A DNA stretch of 64,000 nucleotides, from positions 2,425,001-2,489,000 of the forward strand of contig WPIO01000032.1 of the NCBI GenBank assembly GCA_009760855.2, read 5' to 3'. This DNA comes from Cristatella mucedo. Taxonomy: Eukaryota; Bryozoa; Phylactolaemata; Cristatellidae. Both the position numbers and the translations under genes were made by a program. Within the stretch, counting starts at the first letter, position 1. The number at the start of each line of letters is the position of its first letter. Below, piece by piece: positions 22,512 through 35,000 of the stretch. The notes under the pieces are model-generated. The model saw nothing but the letters and a program-made list of their open reading frames with translations, ran no database searches and was not told the DNA's origin.

Positions 22512-23770
22512 AGTAATGTGATGCATCTCTTGTCGGCAACTCCACAAAGACTGTGTGTTTGACGAAAAAAGTTTTCTATAGACCACTTAAAGCATATGCA
22601 GCTTACGGTGCCCATATGGTAGCCAACAGACTTCATATCGCGCAGCAGATAGAAAGTGACAATTACAACCGAGTCAGGAGATCATTCGAGGAAGTAAGTA
22701 GCATGGAAGTAGCAGCCCAGAACTAACAGAAAGGATGTGTCAATGTGCCACAAATGTGCCACAGTCGGCAGCAGCAGTAAATGTTGTTGCCTAAAAATTG
22801 TGGAAATGAGTTCCACTGTCAAAGACCTGAATAACTTATGGTCAAAAGAGGAGATGACGGCAAAACAAGGCTGAAACTAGTACAGCAGTTTAGCAAGGTA
22901 TACAGGAAGCAAGCCATGGCAGGCCTTGTTTACTCTGTATCTAGTGATTAACTTTGAGCCATTGCGGCTCCTTCCGAAATGAAGACAAGTGACGGAACCT
23001 CTAGGATTTGTTGACTAGACTTGGAGCTATATTCATCACCAGCAGCAGAGGCTTAGTGGCATTTTCAGTAGCCCAGCCAAACCGAAATTGGGATAGTCAA
23101 GCCTAGACAGACCCAGGGAGCTAGTTGGATTTTCAGCATGCTACCAGCAACATTCCCTATTTTTAGACAGATATCGAACCCTTGGCCAGTGGTTGATACA
23201 GCCTTCTTAATGAAGCTGTCAAACTGTAAGCAGTTATTTGAAGGATTAAGGAGGATACCTAAATTCGGAGCACAATGTGATGGAAGCACTACAGCATCAC
23301 AAATAAGAAGAGTTAAGTCTACTAGTACAGCTTCGGGTGTCCTATGAGTAGCAGTTCGGTTATATCGTCAATAAGTTAAAGGAAATTGGCAGACATCCAG
23401 GATCGAATATGTCAGCAAACATTTAGGCAAGCCTTCAATTTATCAGCTGCTAAAGCAGATTTCGACGGTTACAACTACAAATAAGCTGAATATCATCAGC
23501 ATAGAAGTGATAGCCGACCCTATTGGCATGAGTCACTTCACCGAAAGGTTCGGTATCAATGGATAACATTTAAGGACCGAGAACACACAATTGCATAACT
23601 CCAAAGGTGACTGGTCTGCTAGATGAGACGTGACAACCACACGACATGGATTAAACACGATCCGGCAAGATTAAGATTAAGACTAAACCACCCCAGTGCT
23701 TCGTTTGCCTGACCGGTTGTTTTCTCAATTGTTCAAGGATTTCAGAGTGTGCTTAGCAGGCAGGAACAGG
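22512..23770 (-). mobile_element. LINE family A, 5'-truncated copy with RT box
   Basis: On the minus strand it runs from the RT region, including an intact-looking YADD box (YHFYADDIQLIC, near 23510-23470), through the SRLDYC-equivalent region to the 3' end at 22512 (gtaatgtgatgcatctcttg). Frameshifts and stops are frequent. It parallels the copy at 11878-14260, but keeps Asp-Asp where that copy has Tyr-Asp. Confidence 0.75.
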
Positions 23771-24900
23771 AAGGCATTAAGCAGGAACATTCTCTCAGGT
23801 ACAATGGTTAGGTAGGCTCCCACCACGAGCACTGATGCAATAGCACCTCAAACCAACTAGCAGGACTGTGGCTTGACAGGTGGATCGGCAGCAGAATGAA
23901 AATAGCTGTTCGAGAAGTATGCACTACGAGCAGAGCTAAAATCTCGAGCTTAGCATTTCGTCTGGCCAATTGACACCAAGCAACTAAGCTGGCATGGTGG
24001 TCACGAGGACAATACAAATGGCCGATTCCCTAGAAGAAGCTGTGTCAATGTTCAACCCTGGCGCCAGCAGGCGCACTGCAAAGCCAGCAGCAGCGATCGG
24101 TGCTGTGGTTACAGATCTCGATATGCACAACACCGAATGAGCAACTATAAGACTGCTTCCCTGCATAGCCTCTTAGACATAAGAATCGCCAAACAGATGG
24201 CAACAATGCTATTTCAACTGAATAGTACAATCAGTGCTAAAGTCAAGAGAACATGCGGCTCACTAAGCAATTTCAATTCTGTCTAACGTGGATGAGTTGC
24301 CTTGGCGACTTCAATTCCACATGCAAAGAGCGATACTGAATTGTCTGCTAGCGAATGATCCGATCGGAAATTGCGTGCTAGGACCCAGTAGCAAAATTGT
24401 GCCATATTGAGGAAAGCCCAAGAGTAGCTATCACCCATTCTACCTGCGATGCATGCCACAGTGAAGTATAGGATGGCAGATTAAACAGCTTCGATTGCAC
24501 AGACTGATTGTAAGAGCTTTGGTAGCTATGATGCCTCTTGGAGCGGGCAACACTGAGCTCCTTAATCTAGCACTTTAACCAACGACCTAGGTCATGAAGT
24601 GCAAGAGCTTTACCAAGCCTGGGCTAGGATCCAGGTAGACCGAAGGTAATACACACGTAAACCCAGCAGCGCAAGTGTAGTATAGCTTAGGCTCGGCGAT
24701 CAGGAACCTTGTCACATTGCAATACACCACAAACTAGTCGGAAGTACCTACTGGCATACTGAAGAAAGCAATTGCTAGGTCGATAAAAGATACAACACCA
24801 GCATGCAAAAGAAAGCGCACAGGCTCAAGCGACCGCGCAGACCACACATGTGATGGGTTGGGCGAACAGACACCACCTGCCACAGCTGGCCTCAGCTCAC
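23771..24900. other. Mostly unassigned; degraded SINE 2 near 24475-24630
   Basis: An inverted, poor SINE 2 copy is recognisable from ttaaacagcttcgattgcac to the caagagctttaccaagcctg segment. Nothing else is identified. GC content rises sharply at about 24820. Confidence 0.3.
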
Positions 24901-25446
24901 CCGGTGCAGCAATCTCCTGACGATGGTGACGTGGACTCTCTCGGCGGACACCATTCCGGAGCAGTCACCGTCGCTGGGCAGCAACTCGGCCGGCCGGCAG
25001 TCAACGCTGCTAGCACAGCCAAGGTTCTGTATGACATCGACACTTTCGGTCGCAACCAGATCGTCATAGCCGAGCACCGACTCAGGTGGCTGCCGCTCTG
25101 CGCCAGCTGCAGTGTTTGCCAGGTAAATGTCAGCGGCGTCGGGCGTCACAGGGCACATGCAGTCCTTCCTGATCCACTTGAATATCGTCACGGGCAGGTG
25201 CTCCCACTCGGCGTCCTTGCGGCACACCGGCAGTGGCCGCTCGCTCCTCTGCGGCAGGCTTCGCACTGGCAAGCACTCAGGCTGGACGCGAGCAGCCACA
25301 TGTAGCGACATCCTCTGACATGCTGGTGGAGAAGGAGGACTGCAAAGGACGTCTCGCACCGGCTTCCACGGTGGGCTGCTGCGGCACGGCACGGGCAAGT
25401 TCAGGCAGCGTTTTCTGGTGATGGCCGCTGCACACCCCACAGCTGC
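24901..25446 (-). CDS. Candidate 182-codon exon, unidentified minus-strand gene
   Basis: On the minus strand a pyrimidine-rich acceptor (cttccttatccgcttgcag) is followed by 546 bases open in phase 0, then a consensus-like donor (CGG|gtgagc). The stop codon in this frame comes right after the donor, as expected for an exon. Third codon positions are strongly G/C, unlike the surrounding repeats. The 182 residues are Cys- and Pro-rich at the start (RCLNLPVPCRSSPPWKPVRD). The middle has a compact region (DAEWEHLPVTIFKWIRKD, CMCPVTPDAADIYLANT) and the end is acidic (ESVLGYDDLVATESVDVIQN). I do not recognise a family. A plus-strand frame with a good donor at 25121 overlaps it, so strand is not certain. 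It may join the exon at 16802-17008, since phases agree. Confidence 0.42.
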
Positions 25447-26035
25447 CTGCAAGCGGATAAGGAAGACGACAGGAACTATTGCTCACCGCCACCAACCACC
25501 GTCGTTGAGCAGATGCTCTGCTGCTAGCAGGGTGCAGGATTGCATAGAGGAGCGCCTGAGCCACCGAAGCCCTCACACGCCACCGCCGGCCGACCACTAT
25601 GAAATAGCAAGGTCGACAAACGAAACCTGGATCTAGCGCTCGCTGCCTGATGTGGCAAGAGCAGGCGCCAAAGCACTAGGCATTTAAGCCAGCACACAAA
25701 CGATCCACCCACCTGCTGCCGCTGAGCTGCACTTCAAACAGCATGCTACGGCTTAAATTGAAAGTACCAGACCGACAGACAAGGAGGAAATAGGGGGTCG
25801 TCTGCCAAGGGCTGGAAACAGATCCATGCCGAGTTGGCACACTGATGGAGGCAGAGTGTAGCAATTGCATGCGGCATGCATGAACCGAGATCGAGACAAG
25901 TTGCCAGTTGCCATCCGGCTGCTACCCATTATTAATTGGTTGCTACATACACCAGATTACCAGTTATCGCGTCAGTGTGAAAAATAGGCCCTCATGTCAA
26001 CACCTTACATCATCATGGAGAGAAAGTGTATGTAT
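25447..26035. other. Gene-free stretch, nothing recognised
   Basis: GC-rich until about 25660, then ordinary. A further exon of the minus-strand candidate could lie here, but I found no well-bounded one. Confidence 0.3.
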
Positions 26036-26330
26036 GTATGTTTCTCCGTCTGTAACTCCACAAAGTCATAAAGACCATGTGGGTGTTACACAGGAGAGTT
26101 TTGTATAGCGCACTCACAGCCTAAGCAGCTTTCGGTACGCATTCGGTAGCCAACAGACTTCGTCTCACGCAACAAAGAGAAAGTGGGAAGCATAGCAGAG
26201 TAAGGAGAGCAGTTGAGGTAGTGAGTCGCATAGAAGTAGCAGCTCAGGACCGCTGAAAAGGATGTGCCATAGTTGGCAGTAGAAGAGTAGTTGTCGTTGC
26301 GTAAAGTGACAGCGCGACTGACAGCACGAG
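26036..26330 (-). mobile_element. LINE family A, 3' fragment
   Basis: Well-preserved 3' end from tgtttctccgtctgtaactc through the aaagaccatgtgggtgttac block, gcagctttcggtacgcattc and gtagttgtcgttgcgtaa. Its 5' side runs directly into the homopurine tract at 26346. Confidence 0.85.
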
Positions 26331-26341
26331 AGAGCAAGAGC

Positions 26342-26345
<4 letters not shown>

Positions 26346-26381
<36 letters not shown>

Positions 26382-26436
26382 AAGGGAGAGAGGAAGAGAC
26401 AGAGAATGGGAGAGAGAGAGAGAGAGAAGGAGGGAG

Positions 26437-26486
<50 letters not shown>

Positions 26487-26726
26487 AGGGAGGAGGGAGG
26501 AGAGAGAGGGAGGAGGGAGGGAGGGAGGGAGGGAGGGGGGGGGGGGAGGGGGGAGGGGGAGGGGAGGGAGGGAGGGAGGGAGGGAGGGAGGGAGGGAGGG
26601 AGGGAGGGAGGGAGGGAGGGAGGGAGGGAGGGAGGGAGGGAGGGAGGGAGGGAGGGAGGGAGGGAGGGAGGGAGGGAGGGAGGGAGGGGGGAGGGAGGGA
26701 GGGAGGGAGGGAGGGAGGGAGGGAGG

Positions 26727-26805
<79 letters not shown>
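26346..26805 (+). repeat. Long homopurine tract, (GA)n and (GGGA)n
   Basis: From 26408 to 26805 I count 398 consecutive purines: (GA)n flanks enclosing about 200 bases of (GGGA)n and a run of G at 26536-26547. Bases 26346-26407 are GA-rich with single c and t interruptions. All long frames across it are artefacts. Confidence 0.97.
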
Positions 26806-27539
26806 CGTAAGAGTTAGTGGGAGAGAAACAGACACTGCCGCATAATCTAAGCCTAGGGTTCCGTGCTTGCACTTCACGATCTCAGTTCGAGTCCTGCAGC
26901 ACACAATTTTATGTTACCCACATGAAGCAAGAGCAATAGCCACCCAAGGGTGTTTTACAATTAACTAAATGAAGCTTTCAATCAGTTGACCTATACCGTA
27001 GAGGCAATCAGTCGGATTGAGGTCGAATGACACACTAATAAATACTGATGCCGAATCCACATTGTGCCTGCCTCTACGGTGACACCACTATACTAGGGGT
27101 CCGGCACACAACAATACCAGGACCTGCACTGATGCCGAGAGACCATAGAAGGGTTATCAAGCCACTCCGAAGTAAGCAGCATACTAAGTGGGGCGGTGAA
27201 CGGCTATAGAATGGGCCTGGCTGCACTATGGGCATCCAAAGACAGTGGGGCAGACTTCAGACACTTATGCTAGAGTTACTTGAGTGCAGTAACAGCAGCT
27301 CGAGCTAAAGCAACCGCATTATGGCGGTTAGCTATTATTCGAAATTATGATATTATGGTTTATCACTGAGGCAGCATAAAAGGCCGGTGCTCCGAGATCG
27401 TGGGAGAGGATTCGCAACTCGAGATATTGGCAATGGAGCTGATGTGAGCTCTAGGCCACACAGCCGCTGGTGTACGTCGTGGCCGCTGTTGAATGCCTAT
27501 AACCGTCTGCTGGTGTTAAATAGACTTGTCTGCATTATG
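26806..27539. other. Gene-free stretch, nothing recognised
   Basis: A B-box-like cagttcgagtcctgcagca near 26883 hints at a decayed tRNA-derived SINE. Nothing else is recognised. Confidence 0.3.
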
Positions 27540-27662
27540 GATGTAATATAATGTATCTCCATCAGTAACTCCACAAAGTTATAAAGACCATGTGGGTGTT
27601 ACGCAGGAGAGTTTTGTATAGCGCACTCACAGCCTAAGCGGCTTTCGGTACAGATACGGACT
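27540..27662 (-). mobile_element. LINE family A, short 3' fragment
   Basis: The acatt-type terminus followed by tctccatcagtaactccaca, aaagaccatgtgggtgttac, gcaggagagttttgtatagc and the gcggctttcggtac block. It stops abruptly at about 27662. Confidence 0.8.
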
Positions 27663-28885
27663 TGATATGCTAAGGTATGATAGCTCGTCGTTGATGCCGT
27701 GTTTCTGCTACTGTTGGCGTACCTTCAAACATTCGTGCACCTACAAATAACTAGCCGTGCTACAAGGTTTCAAGCGTCACTGCTATTCGTCGCGTGTCGG
27801 CTGAGACTAGCACCGTTACGAGCGTGCGGTGTTCGCGACCTAGTCCTGACCGGACGTGGAAGCCGCACACCACGTTTGTAGCAGCATTAAGTGTAAATAC
27901 CTAGGCATCAATCTAACTACTTGCTTACAAAGTCATGAAAAAATAAGCCAACCACTTGCTTACAAAGTCATGAAAAAATAAGCCAATCATAGCGGGTCAG
28001 TGCTTACTGATCCAAAGAATGTTGATCAGACGAACGTGGGCAGTGGTTAGTTGATTAACGACACCGCTCACACCAGCGATCGTCAAACTATCGCAGCTAG
28101 GTAGCCATGCACGGCAAGGCTAGCTTAAGGCAAGTACATGATGTGGAATTGTGCCCCCAATAATCTTGAGGTAATCACATCGCTTACAGTAGTTTTTGCT
28201 TAACCAGGGTTTATTTCCTAAGTTTATTATTTTGTCTTTGGGGCTTAGGGTGAAAGTGGGAGTAGCCAAAGGGGAAGCCGCTGGATAGCACGCACGGATA
28301 ATCGATAAACTACTAAGCGGTTCAGTACCATGTCACGGTATGCACGCTGAGCGCAGTCACATTTTCGCGAGTGCAAGTTACACATAGGCGAGTAAATGCA
28401 ACAGAAGCTGGGCTGGCTTTCAGCTGGGCGGCTACCGGAGGGCAGCTCCTTCAGTGGTTGAAATGGCCACTACTTTGATTGAAACTGCGATACAAAAATA
28501 TAGAGTATACAGAAAATAAAATATGCTGGCTCACGGTTCGTTGCATAGCTGTAAGTAGATATTCGCCGTCGCGTCAACCGGTCAGAACATTCGCCGGCAC
28601 GAACTGGTCTCACGCCGTGGACAAGAAGGGGAGTGAACGGGTTCGCTGTTGTGAAACGATGTCGCAGCTTGTATAGATGTACCACGGAGCTCTGAATGAT
28701 CGAGACTATTCGTAAATGCAGAGTGCCGAAGTAAAGTTAATAACGTAGTTGAGAAAATTCTTATTTTTATGGAAAAAATAATTCACAAAATATAAATTAT
28801 ATTTTAATGCATAACATTTACAAAATAGGTGTCTATCATTGGCTCGGCACAAGTAAGATTTCCGCTGGCATTACAGCTGTACAGC
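27663..28885. other. Upstream region of EXOSC2
   Basis: No coding exon is seen. A 35-base-period tandem duplication lies at 27919-27986. Near the start codon the sequence is AT-rich (28740-28830), and an inverted CCAAT-like cattgg occurs at 28847-28852. The attacag at 28869-28875, just before the ATG, could be a 3' splice site for a 5'-UTR intron or trans-splicing, but this is speculative. Confidence 0.35.
27919..27986 (+). repeat. Tandem duplication, 35-base period
   Basis: Two identical 33-base copies (acttgcttacaaagtcatga.. through agccaa) at 27919-27951 and 27954-27986, separated by cc. Confidence 0.95.
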
Positions 28886-29004
28886 ATGTCGGTAGACGTG
28901 CGCCTAGCAGTGAGCCGGCTATCGAAATTTTCCTGTACTCAACCGGGTGTGCGTCGCCAGGTGAACCCCGGAGATGTTATTACTTCGGACACAGGATACA
29001 TGAG
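28886..29004 (+). CDS. EXOSC2: EXOSC2 exon 1
   Basis: Residues 1-39 plus two bases of codon 40. It ends ..SDTGYMR with the Arg split (ATGAG|gtacga). Confidence 0.88.
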
Positions 29005-32000
29005 GTACGATATCATTTAATATGAGTCGCGATTGATTTTTAGGCATGGATCGGCCCAGGGGTGAGCCTTTGACGACCGACGTCGTGGGCTCTTGCCCTG
29101 CGGCGTATTCGATGCGTCTGGATATTGATTAATTTAACTTAAGGTGCTATAAAAATGAATTGTATATATATATATATATACAATTCATTTTTATAGCACC
29201 TTAAGCATCCTTAGTATATATGTAGAGACCAAATGAAATGTGATGTTAGCTGGCCTCCAAAGTTCATTTGGAATAATTGCATTAGAGAGCGATTTTGGGT
29301 ACTTGATCTTCAGCACACTATCTGTATAAAATAAAGTTTGGTGGATGAAATGGCCACATTTATATTGCAGACTCCCTAAGCGTAATATCTAGCGCTTTCA
29401 ATAGCCATTTAAGAATTGCCCGTTGCAGGAGCCAAACACAACGGTCGAGTCGGCCTTGACGTTAGAAATTGGATTTTCTAAAATTGATACTCTTATCTTG
29501 TGGTCAGAGAGCGCCTGTTGTCTGCAGAAAAAAGTCATGCACAATGCACTCTGTGGTCCAGAATCCAAAATCTACATTGCCCATATCTCATAGCAGGGTG
29601 CAGTTTTGGGTTACAAGTGCGAAGTGCCTTGAAGGGACATAGTTGGATATGCTTAAATACATGTAAGCAATTTCTCGTATTTTCTGCCGTTTTGCTATAG
29701 TGGTTGTACTTCAGGATAATTCTTTCTCCTCTAGAGTCTGCTGCCACACGAAGTTGAAAACTAAATCGTGCAACAAGATTACAACTGAAAGGGCCAGGGT
29801 GCGGTCTAACAATTGTGCCTTTTCACTGGCACCCCATGCAATCACCGGCGGCTCATGCAATTCCTAATGACGTTTCACTGCACATGCAATAATATTTTCA
29901 AAAGGTAAATTCCTGCATGTACAGAACCCTAAGGGAATTCGACCCAGCTATCAACCCAGACATGATTTCTCCTAAGCAGTGCTTGGGTTTAGTGGGATGA
30001 TTGTGTAGGATTGGATCTCCCCTCAGCTAGTGGTCCCTGGGATACTTGACCACAAAAAGACCTAAATCTCTGCTAGTGGGTGACCTTCAGAGCAGAGTTG
30101 TTCTGTGCGACTTTCTCAAGGAGGCAGCCTTCTGTTCATAGTACACGATAAAGTAGACGTTAGCACGAATCGACTTTTATAATAAGAATAATAAGGATAA
30201 TAATACATTTGTTATAGCGCCCTCAGAGAACTCGTCTCTTTCTAGCCACTTTAGATTTGCTGCAAAGGAATTGGTGGTGCAGTTCCTGCCATAGGTGCCT
30301 GTGCCAACGTGATGCTTAGCTTGATTTTGACTAGCTTAGTCCTAACAAAGAATGACTGCAACTTGAATTGAACAAGCAGCCATCTTTGCAAGCTTTGATT
30401 CTTTCTGACTGCATTAATTTCTTGTATGCTACTGTTACATAATGTTAAGATTGTAATTATATCGCGTTTCCTTGAGCTGGATTGCCGATTAGAAGCCCCA
30501 CAGTAGTCAGTATGTTAAATAGATATGTGGTTTATTATACAATTAATGCCCAGAGGCCAACAAAGGAATAATAATTAAGAATAATAAATTTGCAGGTTTG
30601 AAGTAAGAATATATAGCACACAACAACTAATTGCGATCGGTTAAACGATATATAGCACACAACAACTAATTGCGATCGGTTAGAAACTAAAACGTGAAAC
30701 ATAATGGGCATATTTAGTCTGAGTAGTTAACTGATTCGTCTGTACAATGCATGATTTGTCTTGCTTATTTGCTATTATTGGAGGGCTGGTGAGCAGTACA
30801 TGAGAGAGATAATCAGCCTATCAACGGTTGTAGTAAACTCACAGCTAGTTGTCCATCAATCACTACCTGGGCTTGCACCAAATCGCTGAAGTAGCCAAGG
30901 TTCTCGGAGAGTATTGGTTTGGCTTTTATTTACACCGAGTCTAACTAGAGGCTGAATAGTATCTGACCAGCACATGTGACCATTGAAGGTTGCCAAAGAC
31001 AAGTGAAAACTCATAAAAGACTGCTATACATTTAACATGCAAAGCTGCATTTAAGGTAGCAGATTAAGCATATTGCATGACTATTGCCGCCTGGTAACAG
31101 TCCAGCAGGTTTTTTGAGGGATTCATCCTTCAACTTTGACTGAATCCTGAGATGTTTGGTTTGGAGATGTTTTTCCCTGCAGTCATGCACATGTTTTCGA
31201 GCTGGTGTTCCTTGCTAAATGTCATTTTGCAAGTCACTTTTTTCCTAAACATGTCTGTAATATTGCAAAATGTGGGTGGCATCGTAGTTTCAGACTTCTT
31301 ACCTTTTCTTTCAGAGGTCATGGCACTTTTATGGAGGGAGAGAAACTTATATCATCCGTAGCTGGTAGTGTCGAAACAGTCAACAAGCTTATCTCGGTCC
31401 GTCCGCCAAAGTGCAGGTTTGGATGTGTTTTGTTTTCTTTCTTGGTTGACGTTTATACCGTGGTTTTTGCAGTTGTCTGCATGATACTACAATTGCGCAG
31501 TTGGGAAACAAGGAGCTGACCTTGGTTATTATCTTAATTATTCCTAATTATGTCGACGTTGGTTGCCTGGTGGTGCATATACAGATTTCGTGAGCTGCTC
31601 AGCTGTGCTGTTCTTGTGGTAATTTCATGTTTCGATGGTAATCCAGATATTCAGCAACCCCTTCTCCAGCTGCCACCTTAGGGCATTGGTGCAACTACTG
31701 TGTTGAACCACTCCTGTGTAAAATGATCTACTCGACTTCTGCAACTCACTGCTTACTGGCCTACCAGCATGTGCGATCAGGCGATTGCAGCTGGTGCGAA
31801 ACTCGGCAGCTAGGCTTGTCTGTCGTGAGCGTCGCAGTTGCCACATTACTCCACTTCTCGCCGACCTGCACTGGCTACCAGTCAAGCAACGGATTGACTT
31901 CAAGGTTTTGTCGCTCACTTTTAGGTCCCTTCATTCTATGGCTCCAGCCTATCTCTCCGACATACTCCCCCATCAGGCCAAGCATCGTACCACCCGCTTT

Positions 32001-35000
32001 TCGGAATCTAACAGTCTAGAAATACCTCGTACAAACCTTAAATCTTTTGGAGACCGTGCATTTAGTTCGTATGCTCCCAAATCCTGGAACTCCCTCCCGA
32101 CCTGCGTCAGAACATCCCCTGACCTGACCACATTTAAAAGGAACCTAAAAACACCTATTTAGGACGGCATTTAGTGGGTCCCTGTGATTCGTGCTTCACG
32201 TGCTTATGCGTGTTGACACTGCATGCTGCCACTAACCACATTTGCATGCTGACCCTGTGCATGTCACCCCTAACCATGTTATTCATCGTGTTTATTTTTC
32301 AAGCATGATTTTACTTACCATTCAATTGCATTTCCCTTTGCAGCAAATGTTAAGCGCCTAGAAAGAGATTAAGTTCTCTGAGGGCGCTTTATCAAGTACA
32401 TTATTATTATTATTATATTATTATCTACGACGTGTTTCGATTGACTCGGGAGCAAAAGGCTTTTGTGCTTATCGGGTCCTCCAATCGGCCACTTGCATAG
32501 TCAGTCTGCTCCTGCACCAATTATGGAAAAATGCTCTATTTGGACTGAGGTTCCAACTACTAAGCCTTAAAATGGTGTCCAGGATTTACCTTTCTAATCT
32601 ATTTACTACTTTTTCGTCAATAATGCTATTTATTGGAAACTTATTTCTAAAAAAAATAGTACCCTGTGAGTATGCATTGACTAATCTGTGATGATAAATG
32701 TAGTTGGCATTTATTTTGTATGTGCTTTGACGTGTAGATCTAAGAAAATGTTTTCGGGGAAGAAGAATTTGTCCATTGTCGATCTTCTTAACCTTGTATT
32801 AACTAAGAACAGATGAGATGCAGTCTTACCCATGCTCAATCAAATGCATGTAGTGTTGGTGTGGCTTGACCGCTTTTCACTGCACTTCTGCTCCCAGGTT
32901 TCACGAGGCTCTGGTTTGAAAATGTCCTATTTCTTCTGATTACAGTCTCCAGTTTGAGCTGGCTCCAGTTTGCACCATCTGTTTTATGTCACATGCCTCT
33001 TTTCACATGTACTTGGTAATGTGGACTAGCACCTTCTTATTATTAACGGTAAATGTTCAAATTGCTGTTCTGTAAATACTGTTAGTAGGCACCAAAGGCC
33101 ATAAGTTTTTATACACAGGCCTGAATTATGCCAGACAACTGGCTCAAAAACCTGCTGATAAATAGACCCGTCGCCCACCAATCGTCGAGTGCACGGAATG
33201 GCAATGTTTTGCAGCCTTGTGATATAAACCATGTGGCATATAAAGTCAGGAAACTGATGCCGTTCTCCAAAACCTGCACCTGAAAATGAGCTCCAAACCA
33301 TGGTCCTTCCACTGACATTTGACAGCTTGCTGTAGGCTCATCTCTACAATCCTCACTTTTTACTTAACTTACCTAAACCAAACGTTTGCTACCAAAGAAT
33401 TGGAATTTACTTTTGTGTGTACCATAAGACTTATTTTAATAAGCAAATATATCAATATGCACCAATCTTCGAGTCCAGTGAGCTTGGTATTTGGCCGAAA
33501 TGAGCCTTTCAGCTTTGCTGCTTCTCCGAGGCACTTCTTGGCTGTCTATCAGAAAATTTCTATTCTAAAAGTCGCCCGTTAAAAACGGTGTCTAGTGATT
33601 CCACTAGCTGGCTCAGCTGGTCTTCCTAGAGCTGAGTGCAGCTATCTTCAGCAGATGAACATTGCTTCTCGAATGTTGCTCAGGGTCCAGATGCAGTTTC
33701 TGTTTGCCATGGAACCTTTCCTTTTTCTCCAACTGCCGACTGTGGCTTGTCTTTTTCAGCGGTCCTGAGCTGCTACTTCCATGCTACTCACTACCTCAAC
33801 TGCTCTCCTTACTCTGCTATGCTTCCCACTTTCTCTTTGTTGCGTGAGACGAAGTCTGTTGGCTACCGAATGAGTACCGAAAGCCGCTTAGGCTGTGAGT
33901 GCGCTATACAAAACTCTCCTGTGTAACACCCACATGGTCTTTATGACTTTGTGGAGTTACTGACGAAGATACATTACATTACATTAGCCAGATCAAATCT
34001 GACACAACATTTCCATATTCCAAGTATATTCACACCATTAATGTGAAAGGCAAGCAGAATACCGTGAGCATAATTCGCTTTGCTCGTTAGCTGGCAGTAT
34101 ATTGTAGCAACACCGGTTCCCACTCGATTGACCAAAAAGGAGAGAAAAAACAGGCCGAAAGTTCGTAAGCACTCGAGCACATGGATGCACACACGCACTG
34201 CCTCTTTCTTGTACTATAGAAAGATGCATGCTAATCTTGAAAGCTTGATCCTAAAAAGGCACCAAGACTTTTAAAATGGCGAATGTATGCCCTGAAATTG
34301 ATTGTTTCCATTTTTTTACCAATATGTCTTATCTTAACCATGCCTACATGTCTCCACACAGAGCTTGTCGACATTTCTGTTGCTAAGGACATAACTTCTT
34401 AGCCTTTAAGCTGCTTATGGCCCCAACGGCATCTGAATATGGCCTCTCCTGGGTGTGTGAATACTTGTAATATGAATACATCTATATTGCATCCTCAGAG
34501 AAGTGAATCTCTTTCTAGGCACTTTACAGATGCTGTACAGAAAGCATTACCAAATTATTTGTGGTAGCATCCGAAAGCAACTGGCATAGTGGAAACAGGT
34601 ACATTCACACGAAGAAGGAATCACCAAAGACCCACCAAATGCTCTAATAAACAGGTGCATTGGAACTTCTTTTTAAATTTCATCATGTCAGGGGACCTTG
34701 TGGTGGGTGACATATGTCGGAAGTAAGTTCCAGGCTTTGGGAGCATAGGAACTTAAAAGCATGTTCTACTATAGTTTTGAGGTTCGTGCAAGGTATGGCT
34801 AAATAATTCGAGACACAACAGCAGGTTGTACGATTCTTCACGTGGTGGGGGAGTACTGAAAGGTAGGCTGGACACAGAGAAGGAAGGGGCTTAAAAGTGA
34901 GTGACAAAACCTTGAAATCGACCCTGCCTAATTGGGGGGGGGGGCTTCATTGGGGGCCAGTGCAGGTGGTGTGATGTCGCAATTACGCTGCTCACGACAC

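Noticed and set aside
26086-26904. Open frames of 130-270 codons on both strands (Ser-Leu-Pro or Arg-Glu-Gly runs)
   Set aside because: They are translations of the (GA)n/(GGGA)n repeat; no codon structure beyond the repeat.
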